Assembly (NCBI GenBank): GCA_964544635.1
Contig: CAZJCK010000056.1
Coordinates: 1 to 23,198 of the forward strand
Direction: 5' to 3'
DNA from: CAZJCK01 sp964544635
GTDB lineage: Bacteria > Zixibacteria > MSB-5A5 > GN15 > FEB-12
DNA length: 23,198 nucleotides
Below, piece by piece: positions 7,043-13,489 of this stretch. The notes under the pieces were generated by a model that ran no database searches, was not told the origin of the DNA, and saw only the letters and a list, made by a program, of their open reading frames with translations. Positions within the stretch are counted from its first letter, which is position 1, and each line of letters starts with the position of its first letter. The position numbers and the translations under genes were made by a program.

Positions 7043-7302
7043 ATGGTTCATTTTGAGCGGGCACGAGGACGTACCCGCTCCACATCCATGAAACTTGATC
7101 GGGTCGCAGGGGAATATCAGCGCGACTTTCTAACGAGCTCTCTTTCCATCCAAACACCTCTGGCATTACAAGTTCCTAATCCACCTCCCCCGCTCGGGCC
7201 AGTTACGAACGGGCGGCTTGGTCATCCGGGGGGCTGCAACTTTTCGAAATTACAAACGTAGATAAAGCTGTTCATGTCCAGCCGGTTATTACGGGAGGAG
7301 TG
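7043..7302. other. Intergenic region with hairpin after otsA
   Basis: A perfect 7-bp hairpin, GAGCGGG (7055-7061) and CCCGCTC (7074-7080), starts 13 bases after the otsA stop. No T-run follows, so it is at best a weak terminator. Its GGGCACGAGGACGTACCC core resembles the GGGCAG-type 27-bp repeats at 11290 and 19939. GGGAGGA (7293-7299) serves the next gene. Confidence 0.4.
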
Positions 7303-8604
7303 ATGAGACTGCTTGCGCTAATCATATTGTTGTCTTTGTCAGTGGCAGGGCCATCGATGGCAGCCTTTACCGACGCACAAACTGACACGATTTCGCAGTA
7401 CTTTGACCAGTTTGTACGCTATTGCTCCGAGGATAACGGTCGTTTATGGAACCAATCACTGTGTGTACCGATTGCGGTGATTGATCCCCACACACGCACG
7501 ATAGTGACCAGTCAACCCGACTCCGCCGGATTACTGAGAAATTCCGGCTCGGTGTGGATCGGTACGTGGCCGCCGGAGTTGCCCATAGCTAACTCGTCGA
7601 TCGACTGGCTTGGTAAGCGATGGACAACGCTGGTCTGGCCGTTACCGGAATCTGAGATAGCTCGGCGATCGTTAATGCTGCACGAGGCGTTTCACAATGT
7701 GCAGGATAACATTGGTATTCCTGCAAAGTCGCCCGATAATTCCCATCTCGGCAGCCGTGACGGCCGGCTATTGCTGCGGCTGGAGTGGGCGGCGCTGGCC
7801 GAGGCGCTCGTGCAGTCAGGAGAAGACCGCAAACGAGCCTTGTACGATGCACTGATCTTTCGGCGTTACCGCAACTCACTATTTCCAGGTTCAGCCGAGC
7901 CTGAGCGCTTACTGGAACTACACGAGGGTCTGGCCGAATACACAGGTCTGCGGCTCAGCGGCCTGGCACTGACGGAGGCCATGAAGTATCTCGCAGATAC
8001 GCTCCTGCCCGCTCGATTGCAGGATCCGTCTTTGGAACGATCGTTCGCATATTTCTCAGGTCCAGCCTATGCGTTTCTCTTGGAATCGCGCGAACCTGGT
8101 TGGAGAAACCACTTCACAGCTGCTGACGATCTCTCCGATTTAACCCGGGCAGCCTATGACATTGTCGTTCCGCTCATCGGCGAAGCAGAGACTGTTGAGC
8201 GGGGATTTACATACGGCATTGACACCGTGAGGACGCAGGAAGAGGAACGAGAGGCAGGACAACAGGCGATTATTGAAGCCTACCGGGAGCGGTTGGTCAA
8301 CGGCTCGGTCCTGAAGATTCCACTTCAGAACATGAATTTGCAGTTCGATCCACGAAGCCAGGTCGGTTTGGGGGAGGACGGAACCGTGTATCCGACAATC
8401 ACGGTGTCAGATGACTGGGGGATTTTGACCGTCACAGCAGGCGGAGCTTTGATGGCACCCGACTGGAGTACCCTCAGGATACCGATTCCATCCGAAATAT
8501 CGCCGCGGTCAGTCTCCGGGGACGGGTTTACCCTAACGTTATCGGAGAATTGGCAGGTTGTGCCGATCGAAAACAGCAGCAACATGACATTACGCAACAG
8601 GTAA
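7303..8604 (+). CDS. Exported protein with HEXXH zinc-peptidase motif, family unknown
   Basis: 433 residues. It has a clear signal peptide (hydrophobic LLALIILLSLSVAG, AxA-like cleavage after PSMA near residue 20), so it is exported. The sequence MLHEAFHNVQD carries an HEXXH motif (His127, Glu128, His131), and LHEGLAEYTG about 75 residues later (Glu208, Glu212) could supply the third ligand, a gluzincin-like layout. The C-terminal third has beta-rich sequence without known motifs. I cannot place it in a named peptidase family. GGGAGGA sits four bases before ATG 7303; the GTG at 7300 is too close to it. It has its own intergenic space on both sides and no obvious operon partner. Confidence 0.72.
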   Translation: MRLLALIILLSLSVAGPSMAAFTDAQTDTISQYFDQFVRYCSEDNGRLWNQSLCVPIAVIDPHTRTIVTSQPDSAGLLRNSGSVWIGTWPPELPIANSSIDWLGKRWTTLVWPLPESEIARRSLMLHEAFHNVQDNIGIPAKSPDNSHLGSRDGRLLLRLEWAALAEALVQSGEDRKRALYDALIFRRYRNSLFPGSAEPERLLELHEGLAEYTGLRLSGLALTEAMKYLADTLLPARLQDPSLERSFAYFSGPAYAFLLESREPGWRNHFTAADDLSDLTRAAYDIVVPLIGEAETVERGFTYGIDTVRTQEEEREAGQQAIIEAYRERLVNGSVLKIPLQNMNLQFDPRSQVGLGEDGTVYPTITVSDDWGILTVTAGGALMAPDWSTLRIPIPSEISPRSVSGDGFTLTLSENWQVVPIENSSNMTLRNR

Positions 8605-8658
8605 TCAAGCAGTGGGCAACTAAGGGTCCGGGGATTACTCCGCAATGCGGACATTGCA

Positions 8659-8672
8659 TTAGCACCTGCCGG
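8659..8672. repeat. 14-bp copy of the tRNA-Leu 3' end
   Basis: TTAGCACCTGCCGG occurs here and at 8752-8765, where it covers the last bases of tRNA-Leu, its discriminator and half of the following terminator stem. Spacing between copies is 93 bp. A short perfect hairpin GCAATG-CGGA-CATTGC (8642-8657) lies beside this copy. Confidence 0.7.
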
Positions 8673-8739
8673 GCTCGCGATTAAACGGGCGTACGGATCC
8701 GAGGTGTAGACGCACTTGCCACTTTGAACGTTCGGTACG

Positions 8740-8758
8740 AAAAAGAGTGCTTTAGCAC
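8740..8758 (-). terminator. Short intrinsic terminator of tRNA-Leu
   Basis: On the minus strand, GTGCTAAAGCAC (a 4-5 bp stem with tiny loop) is followed by TCTTTTT. It begins one base after the tRNA discriminator. The stem is short, but position and T-run fit. Confidence 0.5.
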
Positions 8759-8759
8759 C

Positions 8760-8845
8760 TGCCGGAGGCCGGACTCGAACCGGCACGGGCCTTACGGCCC
8801 AAGGGATTTTAAGTCCCTGGTGTCTACCAATTCCACCACTCCGGC
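8760..8845 (-). tRNA. tRNA-Leu (anticodon UAA)
   Basis: Minus-strand cloverleaf with a long variable arm, as expected for leucine. The acceptor stem pairs GCCGGAG with CTCCGGC and has discriminator A. The D arm contains GGTGGAATTGGTAGACAC. The anticodon arm is AGGGA-CTTAAAA-TCCCT with anticodon TAA. The variable arm GGGCCGTAAGGCCC and T arm GGTTCGAGTCC follow. CCA is not encoded. Confidence 0.96.
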
Positions 8846-8857
8846 GGTATTGTTTCC

Positions 8858-8887
8858 AAGTTAGGGCGTTGTTAGAGGTCGGGGCAA
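8858..8887 (-). promoter_or_regulatory. Probable promoter of tRNA-Leu
   Basis: On the minus strand TTGCCC (8882-8887) and TAACTT (8858-8863) are 18 bp apart, ending 12 bp before the tRNA 5' end. It shares the CCCTTGCCC -35 block with the tRNA-Thr promoter. Confidence 0.5.
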
Positions 8888-9162
8888 GGGAAAATGGGGC
8901 GGCTGTTGCGTACAAGACCGACGTCGCGAGAGGGGGTCCATCGATCTTCGAGCATTAACGGTCAGGCCGGGGTTCTAAAGAGAACGGCCAGTGCCTGCGG
9001 TACCTCACCTTTCAGGTGGGTCTTCTCTGAGGTCAGCATCGTACACCCAGTCGGGAAAATTATCGCAGTAGCCTGCAAGAGTGGGCGATGATTGGGCGCG
9101 GCTATATCGACTGGTATCAATCAGCCTTGCGATTGCGACCGACCGTGCATGCTTCACCCCGC
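8888..9162. other. Gene-free stretch between tRNA-Leu and mntP
   Basis: With the promoter this makes a 317-bp gap between genes. It holds a small CACCT-TTC-AGGTG hairpin (about 9011-9023) that could form the end of the mntP message on the minus strand, but no T-run follows. I see no other structure or gene. Confidence 0.45.
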
Positions 9163-9711
9163 TTACACCCAGCCGACGGCGTTGATGCAACCGAGAACGA
9201 TGAGAAGAATGCCGGCGGCTATTTGGACAGGCTGCTCCCAGTGGCGACGGGCGGTATCGCCGAGCCTGATTCCGATGAGAGTGAAGGTGACGGAAAAAAG
9301 GGCGATGGTTCCCGCGACGACCAGCGGGTTGGCGCGGGCCAGGCCGAGGCTGAAGCCGACTATCAGGTTGTCGGCGGAGAGACCGGCGGCCAAAAGCACC
9401 AGGCCGCGCCAGGTGGTAAGACTGAGGATCATCCGCTCGTCGTCGGGAGTGTAGCGAATGCCGGCACGTACGGTCCAGGCGCCGAGGCCGATCAACAGGA
9501 CGGGACCGAGCCAGGAAACGTGAGTTTCAATAGAGGCCGCGGCCGAACTGCCCAGCCAGATACCGACCAGCGGAATGGAGAACTCGAACAGACCGAAGAT
9601 CAGGGCAATTCGGTACTGCCTCTCCCCCGCTCCGACGGCGCCAAGCGCGAGGGCGGCGGCAAGGTTGTTGGAACCGATAATGATACCGAGGACAAAAAGC
9701 GACAGGAGCAT
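9163..9711 (-). CDS. mntP: MntP-family manganese efflux protein
   Basis: 182-residue inner-membrane protein with six hydrophobic segments in two related halves, the MntP fold that exports Mn2+. The segment RIALIFGLFEFSIPLVGIWLG aligns with the E. coli MntP stretch LIFGAVETLTPLIGW. The second-half motif SADNLIVGFSLGLA keeps the key acidic residue (Asp118 in E. coli). The first-half motif reads GSNNLAAALALGA, with Asn15 where E. coli has Asp16, a residue known to matter for transport. So it may be a divergent member with altered ion preference. The start ATG 9711 has only a weak ribosome-binding site (ACAGG). A perfect hairpin lies just upstream in the leader. I looked for a yybP-ykoY Mn2+ riboswitch and did not see its conserved core. 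Confidence 0.78.
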   Translation of the reverse strand: MLLSLFVLGIIIGSNNLAAALALGAVGAGERQYRIALIFGLFEFSIPLVGIWLGSSAAASIETHVSWLGPVLLIGLGAWTVRAGIRYTPDDERMILSLTTWRGLVLLAAGLSADNLIVGFSLGLARANPLVVAGTIALFSVTFTLIGIRLGDTARRHWEQPVQIAAGILLIVLGCINAVGWV

Positions 9712-9722
9712 TACCTGTATAA

Positions 9723-9739
9723 CGGCAGAGTTTCTGCCG
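9723..9739 (-). promoter_or_regulatory. Leader hairpin upstream of mntP
   Basis: A perfect 7-bp stem (CGGCAGA/TCTGCCG) with a 3-base loop ends 11 bases before the mntP start codon, next to the weak ribosome-binding site. It could affect translation; no known regulator or riboswitch can be assigned. Confidence 0.4.
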
Positions 9740-9812
9740 AGGTCCGAAAAAGAAGAGCCGGCACCGGACGATCTTGCGGAAGCGTAAACAATGTAATTGA
9801 CCTGACGGGTCC

Positions 9813-9818
9813 ATTATA
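9813..9818 (-). promoter_or_regulatory. Candidate -10 of the mntP promoter
   Basis: A perfect TATAAT on the minus strand about 95 bp before the mntP start. The -35 is poor: CTGACC (9838-9843) is 19 bp away. Confidence 0.35.
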
Positions 9819-9926
9819 GTATCTTATCGGCGGTTATGGTCAGCGCTCGGGGAGACCGTAACCGTTTTCTTATTGAAGTCAACTGAATCGTAATAACTGT
9901 TTTTTCTTGTTTGGAGGAATCAGCCA

Positions 9927-11162
9927 ATGTCTGTTGCTAAGTCATTATGGTGTGGTCTGTTCGCCGTCGCCGTGACAGCGATCGGTGTACCCGCAGACGA
10001 CACTGGATTGCAGGAACGGGTACAGCGGGCGATCGGGAAAGCGTCGGGCGCCCAGGTATCGGTCAACGATCCGTATCAGTTCTTCCCGGCTGTACTGACC
10101 ACGTATTTGTGGAACGGCGGCTGGGATGCCTCAACTCGTGGGACAGCCACACGTGTTGGCGGCCAGGTCGTGAATGTGCTGCTGGAGAATCATTTCGGCA
10201 GTGATTGGGCGAACTCGGCCATGATCGAGTTGAGCTACAGCAGTGCCGATGGTCCGGATACGGTGACGACGTCGCTATGGCAGACCGTACTCTGGCTGCT
10301 GTCCAACCGCACGATCTACACGTACGAAGGCGATGGCCGGGTTGGCGAGGAAATCTATCAGGTCTATTACCAGGGCGCATGGCAGGATAATGGCCGTACG
10401 ATCTACACGTATGACGTGAGCGGCAACCTGATCCAGGAGTTGCGTCAGAACTGGCAAGGCGGCTGGACGAACCAGTCACGAACGGTATACACGTACAGCG
10501 GGTCGGATCTGACGATGCAGGTGGAGTCGATATGGATGGGCAGCTCCTGGTCGGAAATCGGTCGGACCACCTACACCTACTCCGGGGGCAAGCAGGTCGA
10601 GGAGTTGTACGAGAGTGGTTTTGGTGGAACGTGGCAAGCGGAGTCACGGACCACCACTGCTTACAACGGTGACCTTGTCGAGACTGAGACTGAAGAAGTG
10701 AACTATGGCGGCGGCTGGGAGAATTCCACTCGGACGATCTATGAGTCGTAAGACGGACAGGACCGCCCGCTGGTCGTGACCTCGCAGTTGTGGGACGGTT
10801 CGACGTGGGCTAATTTGGCACAGGATGTCTATGAGTACGACATAACGACGTCGGTAGGCGACGGTGGGCTGTCGATGCTGCCGAACGGTACGGGGCTGTC
10901 GCAGAACTACCCCAATCCCTTCAACCCCAGCACCCTGATAGGCTTTACATTGCCGTCTCGCTCGGACGTAACGGTCGAGGTCTTCGATCTGCTCGGACGC
11001 AGCGTGGTGGAATTGTTTTCCGGACAACTGGGCGTGGGCGATCACACGCTTGAATGGAATGGTCGAAACCAGGCCGGCTCGCCGGTGGCGAGTGGCGTGT
11101 ATTTCTACCGTCTAACGACTGATGCCGGCAGTCTTTCGAGGAAGATGTTGCTGGTGAAATAA
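9927..11162 (+). pseudogene. Secreted tandem-repeat protein with C-terminal sorting domain, interrupted by one in-frame TAA
   Basis: A single frame of 412 codons runs through 9927-11162, broken only by TAA at 10749-10751. The N-terminus is a signal peptide (SLWCGLFAVAVTAIGVPA). About six repeats of 27-28 residues follow, each with R-T-x-Y-T-Y then an acidic stretch and (G)GxW (for example RTIYTYDVSGN, RTVYTYSGSD, RTTYTYSGGK). The last 90 residues are a FlgD-Ig/T9SS type A-like sorting domain: LSQNYPNPFNPSTLIGFTLP, VEVFDLLGR, GVYFYRL, KMLLVK. The stop falls inside the sixth repeat and the same frame continues cleanly (DGQDRPLVVTSQLWDGSTW), so one base change from TAT or TAC (Tyr) is the simplest cause. 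Without the tail the product should not be sorted to the surface. GGAGGA is 9 bases before ATG 9927. Sequencing error or read-through remain possible. Confidence 0.85.
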
Positions 11163-11190
11163 CTTTCGGCGGTTGCATGTTAAGTTATCG

Positions 11191-11226
11191 TCCCCACTGT
11201 CGGTTTTCGGCGGTGGGGATTTTCGT
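11191..11226 (+). terminator. Intrinsic terminator after the sorting-domain gene
   Basis: TCCCCAC (11191-11197) pairs with GTGGGGA (11213-11219), extendable to 11 pairs with two G-U wobbles around a GTTTT loop, followed by TTTTCG. It lies 28 bases after the stop codon. Confidence 0.8.
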
Positions 11227-11289
11227 CTATGCGGTGCGTACTGGCACCACCTGCGCAGCGGAAGCTCGTGGGGCGACGAAGAGAGGAAC

Positions 11290-11316
11290 GGGCAGACGAG
11301 GAGGTCTGCCGCGCAC
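11290..11316. repeat. 27-bp GGGCAG-type dispersed palindrome, copy 1
   Basis: GGCAGAC-GAGGAG-GTCTGCC hairpin followed by GCGCAC. It matches 19939-19965 over 27 bp with two differences. Confidence 0.75.
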
Positions 11317-11410
11317 AAACGGCTATCTGAAGGGAGGGGGTGCCTCTACCCTATTGATCACTTGAAGAAAGGGAATTCGGGAACGGCAGTGTACGGGGGG
11401 GCCTGCGTTT

Positions 11411-12094
11411 TCAGCCGGCTTTGGCTTTCTTTTTCTCGCGAAAGCCGATGCGCGGAAATGGATTGACGATAGCGCTGGCGACGTTGGTCAGGTGGGCGTT
11501 GATACGTTTGAGGTAGCGGGCGTACATGGCCAGCGCAACACCGTCGGAGACTGATTGGTCGGAACTGTCGGACTCGATCAGGTCGCTGACGATTGCTTCG
11601 GCCTGGCGGGCGGTCTCGCGTTCATCCTGTAGAATTTGTCGGGCCTGAGTGGTGTCACGCATACGCAGGGTGTCGACGACCAGCGGGAACTGTTCGTCGA
11701 TGACCGTCTCGACGCGCGCCAAAACCTCTTCCCACTTGCCGCCATGAAGGGGGCGGGGGTGACCAACAGCCAGATCGGCAATGTTTTTGGTATAGTCCCC
11801 GATCCGCTCGACATCAATGACAATGGTAACAAGCACCAGTCCGGGGACAAGGTCGGTCGGCTGGGCGACAGCGAGGTGTGTCAGTACCTGGCGTCGAACC
11901 TCGCGCTCGTACTTGTTGATGCGCTTGTCCGCCTTTTTGAAATCGTACGGCAATTCGGCGCTGTCGGCTTCACGGAGGCACCGGCGTGAATCGCGAAACA
12001 TTTCCTGTTCAAATTCGAGCGTCTGTATCGTGGTCAGAAAGGCCTCTTCAAGAAGGCTTTCGGTTCCAAAGAGGCTTTTCAGCTTGCTAAACAT
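11411..12094 (-). CDS. PhoU-like phosphate signalling protein
   Basis: 227-residue all-helical cytoplasmic protein of the PhoU/DUF47 type. PhoU proteins bind metal clusters and pass the phosphate status from the transporter to the PhoR kinase. The first PhoU motif is intact: DVERIGDYTKNIADL (94-108; Glu96, Asp100). The matching second motif (YLKRINAHLTNVASAIV, from 194) has Lys197 and Ala200 where Glu and Asp are expected, so the second metal site appears lost. The C-terminus is very basic (REKKKAKAG). It starts at ATG 12094 and is divergent from a porin gene, with a likely Pho operator between. No Pst transporter or PhoBR is in the window. It could also be an accessory of a Pit or Na/Pi transporter. 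Confidence 0.82.
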   Translation of the reverse strand: MFSKLKSLFGTESLLEEAFLTTIQTLEFEQEMFRDSRRCLREADSAELPYDFKKADKRINKYEREVRRQVLTHLAVAQPTDLVPGLVLVTIVIDVERIGDYTKNIADLAVGHPRPLHGGKWEEVLARVETVIDEQFPLVVDTLRMRDTTQARQILQDERETARQAEAIVSDLIESDSSDQSVSDGVALAMYARYLKRINAHLTNVASAIVNPFPRIGFREKKKAKAG

Positions 12095-12115
12095 GACAAC
12101 ACCTCGTATAAACGG

Positions 12116-12164
12116 CTAACATAACCCTAACAGGTTCTTAACAGAAACTTAATGATACTTGATG
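12116..12164 (+). promoter_or_regulatory. Probable Pho box (PhoB/PhoP operator)
   Basis: Four direct repeats lie at exact 11-bp intervals: CTAACA (12116), CTAACA (12127), TTAACA (12138), TTAATG (12149); a fifth, TTGATG (12159), is 10 bp on. Eleven-base spacing of TTAACA-like hexamers is the hallmark of B. subtilis-type PhoP boxes, and E. coli PhoB boxes have the same period. The array points toward the porin gene; TTGATG may double as its -35, with GATAAA or TAAAAA near 12180-12187 as -10. Confidence 0.65.
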
Positions 12165-12199
12165 GCTCTCTTTACACAAGATAAAAAACAGTGTGTGGG

Positions 12200-12227
12200 G
12201 GCGGCACTTGAGGCTTTCGGGGCCGCC
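12200..12227 (+). promoter_or_regulatory. Hairpin in the porin leader
   Basis: GGCGGC (12200-12205) pairs with GCCGCC (12222-12227) in the leader, 13 bases before the ribosome-binding GGAG at 12241. No known element recognised. Confidence 0.4.
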
Positions 12228-12250
12228 TTCAGGGGATTACGGAGTAGTGG

Positions 12251-13360
12251 ATGGAGCGAATGAGGTTATTGGCGTGGCTATTCTGGTTGGTGGTGGCTGT
12301 GGTCCCGTCATTGGCGGCGGACGACGGCGAGGAAGCTGAGCTGCCCGAATTCCTTAACGGTTTGTCATTTTCAGGCCAGTGGTTTTTGGCATACGACATC
12401 GAAGAGGAGAACGAGGTAACGACCAACGAGTTTCTTTTGAAGCGAGGTTATGTAACGGTCAAAAAGCAATTTACGCCATCGCTCTCGGCGCGGATCACGC
12501 AGGACATTTCAGTCGACCAGGAAGGGGACGGCCGTGGCGATATTGAAATGAAATTGAAGTACGGGTATATGCGATACATTGTCGGGGATTTCAGCATCTT
12601 CACGGACAACGGCCTCGAATTCGGCCTGGTACACCGTCCGTGGCTCGACTTCGAGCAGAAGATCAACCCGTACCGGGTGCAGGGGCAGATGTTCCTGGAG
12701 CGATTCGGAGTTTTGCGATCGGCCGATTACGGGGTGACGCTGGCCGGGCTGTTTGGCGGGGAGATCGACAATGACTACCAGCAACGGGTGTCCGGTGCTT
12801 ATCCGGGCAAGTACGGCAGCTATGCGATCGGTGTGTACAACGGCGGCGGCTATGACGCTATCGAGGAAAACCAGAACAAGCTGGTCGAGACGCGATTGAC
12901 GTTTCGTCCTCTCCCCCGCACCATCCCGGGAGTTCAAGTGAGCTTGATCGGCGGCTTTGGCAAGGGGAACATACAGGCGGCGCCCGACCTGGTGTACAAC
13001 AGTGTCTTTCTGTCGCTGGAGCATCAGCATTACATCGGTACCTACCTCTACTATACCGGCGAGGGGAGGATCGATGGGATGGCGGTCGATTCGCTGGGCA
13101 ATTCGATTGACCGAACGGGGCACTCGGTGTTTGTCAATATCAGCTATCCGCATGAACGACTGAGCCTGTTCGGGCGGTTTGACCAGGGGGACAACGAGAC
13201 GGCACCCGGTGACTGGACATTGCGTCGATATGTCGCCGGCATTGCCTATCAGTTCTATGGGAAGTCGCAGTTACTGGTTGATATCGACTACCTTGACTGG
13301 GCCGACCCGGAGGAACCGTCCAATACAACCTTCGAGTTCGCCGTCGAGATCGGCTATTGA
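12251..13360 (+). CDS. Outer-membrane porin, probably phosphate-related
   Basis: 369 residues with a signal peptide (LLAWLFWLVVAVVPSLAA) and a beta-barrel pattern: alternating aromatic strands, RGYVTVKKQFTPSLSARITQDIS, FGLVHRPWLDFEQKINPYRVQG, and a C-terminal EFAVEIGY ending in an aromatic residue, as outer-membrane barrels do. The layout resembles the phosphate-selective porin O/P family in general terms. The divergent PhoU-like gene and the 11-bp repeat operator upstream argue that it is made under phosphate starvation, which is inference. GGAG at 12241-12244 sets the start at ATG 12251. Substrate selectivity cannot be judged from sequence. Confidence 0.75.
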   Translation: MERMRLLAWLFWLVVAVVPSLAADDGEEAELPEFLNGLSFSGQWFLAYDIEEENEVTTNEFLLKRGYVTVKKQFTPSLSARITQDISVDQEGDGRGDIEMKLKYGYMRYIVGDFSIFTDNGLEFGLVHRPWLDFEQKINPYRVQGQMFLERFGVLRSADYGVTLAGLFGGEIDNDYQQRVSGAYPGKYGSYAIGVYNGGGYDAIEENQNKLVETRLTFRPLPRTIPGVQVSLIGGFGKGNIQAAPDLVYNSVFLSLEHQHYIGTYLYYTGEGRIDGMAVDSLGNSIDRTGHSVFVNISYPHERLSLFGRFDQGDNETAPGDWTLRRYVAGIAYQFYGKSQLLVDIDYLDWADPEEPSNTTFEFAVEIGY

Positions 13361-13489
13361 CCTCTACTCTCCGTGGCGAGTTAAGTTAGTAGGCAGTAAA
13401 GTCTTTGATCTTCAATGCGAAATTGCCTATCCTTGTGACAAAGAGCACAAAGAATCGCAGCTCACTGAGAGGAGCAAGGAGCAGTACAT

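Noticed and set aside
8640..9162. Genomic island or prophage at tRNA-Leu
   Set aside because: A 14-bp repeat of the tRNA end exists, but the two copies are 93 bp apart and no integrase or phage gene is nearby.
9088..9819. 243-codon plus-strand frame over mntP
   Set aside because: Antisense of a clear membrane protein; the translation is highly charged, Gly/Asp/Glu-rich and has no family features.
9712..9820. yybP-ykoY Mn2+ riboswitch upstream of mntP
   Set aside because: I looked for the conserved core of this class and saw only a simple hairpin.
10752..11162. Separate gene starting at GTG 10776
   Set aside because: It is in the same frame as the upstream repeat gene, has no ribosome-binding site or signal peptide, and starts in the middle of a repeat; it is the tail of the interrupted gene.
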